NCBI GenBank assembly: GCA_002238725.1
Contig: MPMX01000031.1
Coordinates: 1 to 49,654, forward strand
Direction of reading: 5' to 3'
Source: Rhodospirillaceae bacterium bin65
Lineage (GTDB): Bacteria > Pseudomonadota > Alphaproteobacteria > Bin65
DNA length: 49,654 bases
The number at the start of each line of letters is the position of its first letter. Positions within the stretch are counted from its first letter, which is position 1. The position numbers and the translations under genes are program-made. Positions 44,069 to 49,654 of the stretch are shown piece by piece. The notes under the pieces were generated by a model. That model saw only the letters and a program-made list of their open reading frames with translations, did not search any database and was not told the origin of the DNA.

Positions 44069-44168
44069 CCCTCGATACGGCCCCTGCGGGGCCTACTCGG
44101 GATGAGGGATTTTTTCATTCTCCCTCACCCTGAGTAGCCCCGGATTCAGTCCGGGGCGTATCGAAGGG
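44069..44168. repeat. REPIN-like inverted pair (copy 3)
   Basis: The left element at 44069-44108 reads CCTCGATACGGCCCC, TGC, GGGGCCTACTCGGGATGAGG. The right element at 44122-44168 is inverted: CCCTCACCCTGAGTAGC, then a CCCCGGA/TCCGGGG hairpin, then CGTATCGAAGGG. The spacer is only 13 bases and T-rich (ATTTTTTCATTCT). It lies between trpB2 (ending at 44187) and the GST start, so it likely ends the trpB2 transcript. Confidence 0.78.
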
Positions 44169-44186
44169 CCGCGAACCCGATGCCGG

Positions 44187-45548
44187 CTATGCGACCTTCG
44201 GCAGCGCAGCGAGCGCCATCGCCAGTTCCTGATCGTTATAGTCGTCGTCGGTCAGCTGGCCAGAGGCGTAGCTCTGGTAGGCCGCCATGTCGAAATTGCC
44301 GTGGCCGCACAGGTTGAACAGAATCGCCTTCGACCGGCCGTCGCGCTTGCATTTCAGCGCCTCGTCGATCGCGCCCTTGACCGCGTGGTTGGCTTCCGGC
44401 GCCGGCAGGATGCCTTCGGCCTTGCCGAACGCAACGCCGGCGGCGAAGCATTCGGTCTGGTGCCAGGCGGTTGGCCGGACATAGCCCTCGTGGACCATCT
44501 GGCTGACCAGCGGCGACATGCCGTGATAGCGCAGCCCGCCGGCATGGTTGGCCGGCGGCACGAAGCCCGAGCCCAGGGTGTGCATCTTGACCAGCGGCGT
44601 CATCTTCACGGTGTCGCCGAAATCGTAGGCGTACTGGCCCTTGGTGAGCGACGGGCAGTTCGCCGGCTCGACGGCGACGATCTCGACATCCCGGCCGCCG
44701 CGCAGCTTCTCGCCCAGGAAGGGGAAGGCGATGCCGGCGAAGTTGGAGCCGCCGCCGGTGCAGCCGACGACGATGTCCGGATAGTCGTCGGCCATTTCCA
44801 TCTGCTTGATGGCTTCCTGGCCGATCACCGTCTGGTGCATCAGGACATGGTTCAGCACGCTGCCGAGCGCGTATTTGGTGTCGTCGCGCTGGACCGCGCG
44901 CTCCACCGCTTCGGAGATCGCGATACCGAGGGAGCCGGTGCTGTCCGGGTTGTCCTTCAGGATCGCCTTGCCGCCCTCGGTCAGGGTCGACGGACTGGCG
45001 TAGCACTTGGCGCCGAAGCTCTCCATGAAGGCCTTGCGGTAGGGCTTCTGGTCGAAGCTGATCTTGACCATGAAGACCTCGACCTCAAGGCCGAAAAAGG
45101 CCCCGGCGAGGGCGAGCGACGAGCCCCACTGGCCGGCGCCGGTCTCGGTGGCCAGCCGCGCGACGCCTTCCTTCTTGTTGAAGAAGGCCTGGGCGAGCGC
45201 CGTGTTCGGTTTGTGGCTGCCGGCCGGGCTCACGCCCTCATATTTGTAGTAGATGCGCGCCGGGGTATCGAGCGCCTGCTCGAGCCGGCGGGCGCGGTGC
45301 AGCGGGCTCGGCCGCCATTGGCGATAAACGTCGCGCAGCGCGTTCGGGATCTCGATATACCGCTCGGTCGAGACCTCCTGCATGATCAGTTCCATCGGGA
45401 ACAGGGGCGCCAGATCGTCCGGCCCGCACGGTTGCAGCGTGCCCGGATGGAGCGGCGGCGACGGCGGATTCTTGAAGTCCGCCATGATGTTGTACCAGTC
45501 CTTCGGAATGTCGTTTTCGTCGAGCAGGTATTTGACCTGGTTTGACAT
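44187..45548 (-). CDS. trpB2: TrpB2-type tryptophan synthase beta subunit
   Basis: PLP enzyme of 453 residues, longer than TrpB1 because of the N-terminal and internal insertions typical of TrpB2. The PLP lysine is K113 in GSHKPNTALAQ, and the phosphate loop is VGCTGGGSNFAGIAFPF. It makes tryptophan from indole and serine. TrpB2 proteins often work without TrpA; no trpA is in the window. GGGAGAAGAGTTC precedes the ATG at 45548. It is divergent from kynA with 142 bases between, so tryptophan synthesis or salvage and breakdown share a control region. Confidence 0.93.
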   Translation of the reverse strand: MSNQVKYLLDENDIPKDWYNIMADFKNPPSPPLHPGTLQPCGPDDLAPLFPMELIMQEVSTERYIEIPNALRDVYRQWRPSPLHRARRLEQALDTPARIYYKYEGVSPAGSHKPNTALAQAFFNKKEGVARLATETGAGQWGSSLALAGAFFGLEVEVFMVKISFDQKPYRKAFMESFGAKCYASPSTLTEGGKAILKDNPDSTGSLGIAISEAVERAVQRDDTKYALGSVLNHVLMHQTVIGQEAIKQMEMADDYPDIVVGCTGGGSNFAGIAFPFLGEKLRGGRDVEIVAVEPANCPSLTKGQYAYDFGDTVKMTPLVKMHTLGSGFVPPANHAGGLRYHGMSPLVSQMVHEGYVRPTAWHQTECFAAGVAFGKAEGILPAPEANHAVKGAIDEALKCKRDGRSKAILFNLCGHGNFDMAAYQSYASGQLTDDDYNDQELAMALAALPKVA

Positions 45549-45690
45549 GAACTCTTCTCCCTGAAGCCTGCGGGATCCGGCGGTCCCCGCCGGCGCGATT
45601 TCGTACCCGGCGGCGTTTGTATCGGATATGTTGACCGCGAGAAACCGGGAATCTTGGCGCGCCCCGGGAGGCGCGGCCGGAGGAGGAACC

Positions 45691-46596
45691 ATGGCCGAAG
45701 GCGATAAAGACACCGCGCGGCCCGGCCCCCATCACACCGGGGGCCAGACCCGCGGCGCAACGGCGCTGGGCGAGGACTTCGCCGGCGAGTCCTACCACGC
45801 GGACCTCAAGGGCCAGCGCAACTATCACGACATGCTCAAGCTGGACCAACTCCTCAGCGCCCAGCCGGTCATCACCGGCGAGCACGACGAGGCGCTGTTC
45901 TTCATTCTGCACCAGGTCAAGGAATTGTGGATGAAGCTCATGCTGCACGAGCTTGAGGCGGTCTTTCCGCACATCCGCAACGACGATCTCCGGCCCGCGT
46001 TCAAGATTTTCGCCCGGGTCAAGCGCATCCAGGAGAACCTGATCCAGGCCTGGCACATCCTGACGACCATGACCCCGGCCGACTATCTCGCCTTCCGCGA
46101 CGGGCTCGGCCAATCCTCCGGCTTCCAGTCGTTCCAGAACCGCTCGATCGAGTTCATCTTCGGCAACAAGAACCGGGCGATGATCCGCACCTTCGAGCAC
46201 AAGCCGGAGATCGCCCGGCGCCTCACTGAGCTGCTGGAACGGCCGAGCCTCTACGACGAGGTCATCATGCTGCTGGCCCGGCGCGGCTATGCTATCGATG
46301 CCGCGGTGCTGGACCGGGACTGGTCGCTCAAGCGCGGGAAAAACGACTCCGTGATGGCAACCTGGCGCGACATCTACTACGACAGCGACAAGCACTGGGG
46401 CCTCTACGAGTTGGCCGAAGACCTGATCGATATCGACGACTTGTTCCAGACCTGGCGCTTCCGCCACCGCAATGCGGTCGAGCGGGTGATCGGCCACAAG
46501 ATCGGCACCGGCGGCACCAGCGGCGTCGGCTACCTCACCAAGGCGACGACGATCCGCCTGTTCCCGGAATTGTGGGCGGTGCGGACGGAGCTGTAG
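45691..46596 (+). CDS. kynA: Tryptophan 2,3-dioxygenase
   Basis: Haem enzyme of 301 residues that opens the indole ring of tryptophan to N-formylkynurenine. Signatures: YHDMLKLDQLLSAQPVI, HDEALFFILHQVKELWMKLM and GQSSGFQSFQNRSIEFIFG. The haem His lies in WRFRHRNAVERVIGHKIGTG, followed by GTSGVGYLTK. The N-terminal 35 residues are a variable Gly/Pro-rich extension. GGAGGAGGAACC precedes the ATG at 45691, a very good ribosome site. kynB and kynU are not nearby. Confidence 0.95.
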   Translation: MAEGDKDTARPGPHHTGGQTRGATALGEDFAGESYHADLKGQRNYHDMLKLDQLLSAQPVITGEHDEALFFILHQVKELWMKLMLHELEAVFPHIRNDDLRPAFKIFARVKRIQENLIQAWHILTTMTPADYLAFRDGLGQSSGFQSFQNRSIEFIFGNKNRAMIRTFEHKPEIARRLTELLERPSLYDEVIMLLARRGYAIDAAVLDRDWSLKRGKNDSVMATWRDIYYDSDKHWGLYELAEDLIDIDDLFQTWRFRHRNAVERVIGHKIGTGGTSGVGYLTKATTIRLFPELWAVRTEL

Positions 46597-46628
46597 GGGG
46601 GGCGATGCGTATGCCGCCGCCCCGACCC

Positions 46629-46794
46629 GTCATTTCGACCGGAGCGGCTTAGCCGTCCCCGATGGTGTCATTTCGACCGGAGCAGCGCAGCCGCGAAGTG
46701 GAGAAATCTTTCAGTCGCGGCGTATCGTCTCCGGCACCGAGCGTGAAAGATATCTCCGCTCCACGAGCCTGCGGCCCGTTCCGGTCGATATGAC
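46629..46794. repeat. GTCATTTCGACCGGAGC repeat cluster
   Basis: GTCATTTCGACCGGAGC occurs at 46629 and again at 46667. The second copy continues as AGCGCAGCCGCGAAGTGGAG then AAATCTTTCA. An inverted partner occupies 46744-46794: TGAAAGATATCTCCGCTCCA, then TTCCGGTCGATATGAC. The outer parts can pair to form a long imperfect hairpin. Elements with this wording are widespread in proteobacterial intergenic regions. It fills the 206-base gap after kynA. Confidence 0.75.
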
Positions 46795-46832
46795 GAAGGA
46801 GAATGGACGGGGGGCACACCTTGGAGAGGTCC

Positions 46833-47615
46833 GTGATCGCGGATGAATTTCTCGAACGCGGCTGGACCCGTTTCCCCGTCGATCCGTCGGTCCTCGACTG
46901 GCTCGATGCTGCGGAACCGGCCGCCCGCCGCGCTGTCGACGATCCCGCCTACCGGCAGTGGCACCGCTGCGGCGGCACCTGGTTCGCCGGGGTCAACGCG
47001 CTGGCGAACGACGAGGCCGGCGCCGTGCCCGGCGGGCCGCCGCTGCGGGGCGAGGCCGTCCGGTTCGCCGAGGATATGGCCGGCGGGCCGTTCGCGTGGG
47101 ACCGGGCGCAGGTCTCGGTCTGCTGGCCCGGCTATCCGAAGCAGGGCGACGGCGAGAGCGACGCGTCTTTCGCCTATCGCCGCAAGCGCGACGCCGCCCA
47201 TGTCGACGGCCTCCTGCCGGTTGGCCCGGACCGCCGCCGGTTCCTGCGCGAGCATCACCGGTTTATCCTCGGCCTGCCTGCCGGCCCGGCGGATGCGGCG
47301 GCCTCGCCGCTCGCCGTCTGGGAGGGCTCGCACCGCATCGTGCGCGAGACATTTGCCGAAGCCTTCGGCGACACGCCGCCGGCGACGTGGCGCGAACTCG
47401 ACGTCACCGGGGTCTACCACGCGCTTCGGCGGCGCATATTCGCGGACTGCCGGCGCGTGACCGTCACGGCCGGCCGGGGCGAGGCGTATCTGGTGCACCG
47501 GCTCGCACTCCACGGCATCGCGCCTTGGGGCGCCGATGCAAAGGCCGCCGAGCGGATGGTGATTTATTTCCGGCCGGAATCGGGCGATCCCGCCGCATGG
47601 CTCAACGCCGGGTAA
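46833..47615 (+). CDS. Phytanoyl-CoA-dioxygenase-like 2-oxoglutarate/Fe(II) oxygenase
   Basis: Protein of 260 residues. The facial triad appears as H123 and D125 in AAHVDGLLP, with the distal His in VHRLALHGIAPW and a following Arg in MVIYFRPE for 2-oxoglutarate. The core includes LREHHRFILGLPAG and AVWEGSHRIVRETF. GTG at 46833 is chosen because GGAG lies six bases upstream; an ATG at 46803 is in frame but its only ribosome site abuts it. The substrate is unknown. It precedes a dehydrogenase and a RidA protein on the same strand, which suggests a small catabolic unit. Confidence 0.75.
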   Translation: MIADEFLERGWTRFPVDPSVLDWLDAAEPAARRAVDDPAYRQWHRCGGTWFAGVNALANDEAGAVPGGPPLRGEAVRFAEDMAGGPFAWDRAQVSVCWPGYPKQGDGESDASFAYRRKRDAAHVDGLLPVGPDRRRFLREHHRFILGLPAGPADAAASPLAVWEGSHRIVRETFAEAFGDTPPATWRELDVTGVYHALRRRIFADCRRVTVTAGRGEAYLVHRLALHGIAPWGADAKAAERMVIYFRPESGDPAAWLNAG

Positions 47616-47673
47616 ACTTTCCCGGCAGCGTCGCGCCGCTTGCAGTTTTTCGCCGCTGCGTTACGGATGGGGC

Positions 47674-48600
47674 ATGAGCGACAGCGGCCATACCTATGGA
47701 TTTATCGGCCTCGGCAATATGGGCGGGCCGATGGCGGCGAACCTTTCGGTTTTTCTGACGGCGGTCGGGCGTCCGCCCCTGATCGTCTTCGATGCGGCCG
47801 GCACGGCCGATCGCGCGCCCGAAGGGGCAGCGTGCGCGGCAGGCGCCGCCGCCGTCGCGCAGCAGGCCGACGTGGTTTTCCTCAGCCTGCCCGACGGGCC
47901 CATCGTGAGGGCCGTTGCCGAAGAGGTCGCGCAGGCGTCGGCGCGCCGCGCCACCGCCCTGGTCGACTTTTCGACCGTCGGGATCGACGCGGCCCGGGAG
48001 GTCGATGCGCTGATGCGGGCGCAGGGCATAACCTATGCCGATTGCCCGGTCTCCGGCGGACGGATCGGCGCCCAGAACGCGACCATCTCGCTCATGTGGG
48101 CCGGGCCGGCGGATCTGCTGGAGTTGCACCGCCCGGCGCTCGAATCTCTCGCCGGCAATGTCTTCCATGTCGGCGAGCGGCCGGGCCAGGGCCAGGCGCT
48201 CAAGCTGCTCAACAATTTTCTCTCGGCCACAATCACGGCGGCGACCGCCGAAGCGCTCCTGTTCGGCCTGACCCAGGACCTCGACCTCAAGACCATGCTG
48301 GACGCGGTCAACGTCTCGACCGGCGGCAGCAACGCCAGCCGGGAAAAATTCGTCCGGCGCGTGCTGCCCGGCACCTTCGATTCCGGCTTCGACACTGCCC
48401 TGATGGCCAAGGACCTGCAGCTGTTCGCCGACAGCATGCGCCGCGCCGGCTCCCCGGAGGTTTTCGCCGGCGCGTCGGAAGCCGTGTGGCGGGAGTTCCT
48501 GGCGGTCATGCCGGCCAGCGATCACATGGAAATCTACAAATTCATTCGCGACCGCGATGCCGGGCCGGAACATCGCCCGGCGGAGGATGATACATCATGA
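47674..48600 (+). CDS. 3-hydroxyisobutyrate-dehydrogenase-family NAD(P)-dependent oxidoreductase
   Basis: Protein of 308 residues in the beta-hydroxyacid dehydrogenase family. The Rossmann start is YGFIGLGNMGGPMAANLS, the substrate motif YADCPVSGGRIGAQNATISL, and the catalytic Lys lies in GQALKLLNNFLSATI. VNVSTGGSNASREKF forms the C-terminal part of the pocket. The exact substrate (hydroxyisobutyrate, tartronate semialdehyde, glyoxylate or other) cannot be told. The stop overlaps the RidA start by four bases (ATGA). Confidence 0.92.
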   Translation: MSDSGHTYGFIGLGNMGGPMAANLSVFLTAVGRPPLIVFDAAGTADRAPEGAACAAGAAAVAQQADVVFLSLPDGPIVRAVAEEVAQASARRATALVDFSTVGIDAAREVDALMRAQGITYADCPVSGGRIGAQNATISLMWAGPADLLELHRPALESLAGNVFHVGERPGQGQALKLLNNFLSATITAATAEALLFGLTQDLDLKTMLDAVNVSTGGSNASREKFVRRVLPGTFDSGFDTALMAKDLQLFADSMRRAGSPEVFAGASEAVWREFLAVMPASDHMEIYKFIRDRDAGPEHRPAEDDTS

Positions 48601-49067
48601 CAGGCCCCATCGACCGGCGGCTCGAAGAGCTCGGCATTGACATCCCCGAAGCCCATCCGCCGATCGCGGCGAAGATCGAAGGCTGGGCGCTGCACAAGGA
48701 CATGCTGTTCATCTCCGGCGCCGTGCCCAAGCTGAACGGCGCGCCGCAGTATATCGGCAAGGCCGGCCGGGAATTCGATCTCGCCCAGGCCCAGGCGGCG
48801 GCCCGGCTTTCCGCCCTGTGCATGCTCGCCCAGGCGAAGCTGGCGCTGGACGGCGACCTGAACCGGATCAGGCGCATCCTGAAGCTGAACGGCTTCGTCA
48901 ACGCCACGCCGGACTTCACCGAGATTCCGCAGGTCGTGAACGGCGCCTCGGAGCTGTTCGTCGAGATATTCGGCGAGGCAGGGCGCCACGCGCGCACCGC
49001 CGTCGGAGTCGCCGTCATGCCCTTCGACGTCGTCATCGAGGTCGAGGGCACGTTCGTCGTCGAATGA
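48597..49067 (+). CDS. RidA/YjgF/UK114 family protein
   Basis: Protein of 156 residues. RidA proteins hydrolyse reactive enamine/imine intermediates from PLP enzymes; they form trimers. This one belongs to the longer branch with an N-terminal extension: LFISGAVPKLNG, the helix AQAAARLSALCMLAQAKLAL, and ELFVEIFGEAGRHARTAVGV near the end. The archetypal RidA arginine that binds carboxylate appears in GRHARTAVGV. It starts inside the stop of the dehydrogenase gene (ATGA), so the two are coupled. Its substrate is probably produced by that enzyme or its upstream partner. Confidence 0.9.
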   Translation: MTGPIDRRLEELGIDIPEAHPPIAAKIEGWALHKDMLFISGAVPKLNGAPQYIGKAGREFDLAQAQAAARLSALCMLAQAKLALDGDLNRIRRILKLNGFVNATPDFTEIPQVVNGASELFVEIFGEAGRHARTAVGVAVMPFDVVIEVEGTFVVE

Positions 49068-49092
49068 TCGAAAGGGCCGGCAGTCTTTCTGT

Positions 49093-49166
49093 TGGCTGGG
49101 GCGCCAGGATTCGAACCTGGGATCACGGGATCAAAACCCGTTGCCTTGCCGCTTGGCTACGCCCCA
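49093..49166 (-). tRNA. tRNA-Gln (anticodon TTG)
   Basis: On the minus strand the acceptor stem TGGGGCG pairs with CGCCCCA, CCA is encoded at the end, and the T-arm carries GGTTCGAATCC. The anticodon loop GTTTTGATC, on an ACGGG/CCCGT stem, presents TTG, which reads CAA/CAG glutamine codons. The length is 74 bases with CCA. It lies 26 bases past the RidA gene, in the opposite direction. Confidence 0.95.
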
Positions 49167-49290
49167 CCCGACCGCCGGGAAGAATGCCCGAACGCGGCGG
49201 CGTTAGATAGGCAGGCTGCCCACCCGCCGCAAGGCGCGCGATGGCGCGTTCCCTTCGGCAAGCCGAGGGCAAGCTCTCGTTACGTCCCGC

Positions 49291-49337
49291 CCTTCAATGC
49301 GCCCCGGAATGCATCCGGAGCTACTCGGGGTGAGGGG
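49291..49337. repeat. Single REP-like element (copy 4)
   Basis: It reads GCGCCCCGGAATGCATCCGG then AGCTACTCGGGGTGAGGGG, which matches the left-hand element of the pairs elsewhere, but no inverted partner lies within 100 bases. It is the main recognisable feature of the 487-base gap 49168-49654, which holds no convincing gene. Confidence 0.6.
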
Positions 49338-49623
49338 ATATTGAGGGTAGGAATTTACCCGACCAAACTTCCATCCGCCCGTCAGGCGCTCTCCCCGCTG
49401 CGGCTGAGCGTTAAAGCCTGGAGCCGCGCCGGCTCGAACATGTGCAGGGGAGGGTTTGAAACGGGGCTTATCCAGAATGGTTGAAGGAAGGCCATATGGT
49501 GCAGTCTTTGACCGCGCCGGACGGAGCGGCCTGTCCCGGACCGCGGTCCGGGGACCGGAGTCGCCCGATCGGACCGGCCGCCCCTTCGGCTTCGCTCAGG
49601 GCAGGCTCCCGACGCACCCTTCG

Positions 49624-49654
49624 TTGCCGCCCCGGACGGAGCGCAGCGGAGATC
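49624..49654. repeat. Partial copy of the 13-bp-arm element, cut by the window edge
   Basis: TTGCCGCCCCGGACGGAGCG then CAGCGGAGATC matches the first 30 or so bases of the element at 2041-2139 (CCGCCCCGGATGGAGCGAAGCGGAAATC) with a few changes. The other arm would lie beyond the window. Confidence 0.55.

Noticed and set aside
46597..46802. Small regulatory RNA or riboswitch before the 2OG oxygenase
   Set aside because: The folding potential comes from a dispersed inverted-repeat family and no known riboswitch core was recognised.

Overview
The window is high-GC DNA from an alphaproteobacterium, most likely a free-living or marine Rhodospirillales-like lineage. This rests on gene families and synteny, not on a marker search. 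Pointers are a two-domain dCTP deaminase, a GapR nucleoid protein, homologues of the mitochondrial complex I assembly factors NDUFAF3 and NDUFAF6, the ffh-rpsP-rimM-trmD-rplS-leuCD block, the dapF-mtaB-ftsY-yciB block, a TRAP transporter and a choline-O-sulfate/betaine locus. No phage, IS element, CRISPR array or rRNA was seen. The only RNA gene recognised is a tRNA-Gln near the right edge.

Layout. 0.2-4.0 kb (mostly minus strand): NDUFAF6-like protein, a PuuD-type membrane protein, NDUFAF3-like protein, secF, apaG. 4.2-9.7 kb (plus): cmk, rpsA, dcd, gapR and a reductive-dehalogenase-like iron-sulfur protein. 9.8-13.2 kb: a dctPQM TRAP operon and a DUF1330 gene. 13.5-16.5 kb: asd, an Mpo1-like protein, a small secreted protein, a YdhR-like monooxygenase and yciB. 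16.5-19.6 kb (minus): yciB-ftsY-mtaB-dapF, with start and stop codons overlapping throughout. 19.9-25.9 kb (plus): ffh, rpsP, rimM, trmD, rplS, leuC, leuD. 25.9-29.4 kb: two toxin-antitoxin loci, the first with a broken toxin, around an SCP2-thiolase pair. 29.5-32.7 kb: ubiX and an unusual ubiD. 33.6-37.8 kb (plus): msrP, a VWA-type protein, an EF-hand protein, an ECF sigma factor, an anti-sigma-like protein and a periplasmic metal-sensor-like protein. 37.9-43.3 kb: proVWX facing betC. 43.4-49.1 kb: a GST, trpB2 facing kynA, then a 2OG oxygenase, a 3-hydroxyisobutyrate-dehydrogenase-like enzyme and a RidA protein.

The most unusual item is the UbiD-family decarboxylase at 30299-32710. Its catalytic part (about 460 residues, prenyl-FMN site residues present) is followed by a tail of about 340 residues. 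The tail holds five clear copies and one degenerate copy of the motif DPDAWIARPAPIDLTPVR, then a lysine-rich stretch and three separate FF motifs. The repeats differ at synonymous positions, so the peptide appears to be under selection. This looks like a multivalent docking or scaffolding tail on a prenyl-FMN decarboxylase, and I know of no description of one.

Other points of interest are four families of intergenic palindromic repeats (three loci arranged as inverted REPIN-like pairs), two stem-loop attenuators that split transporter operons after the binding-protein gene, palindromic operators at both toxin-antitoxin loci and upstream of betC, 12-bp minisatellites at the start of cmk and in the tail of rpsP, and a plus-strand envelope cluster that joins methionine-sulfoxide repair to an EF-hand/ECF-sigma circuit.
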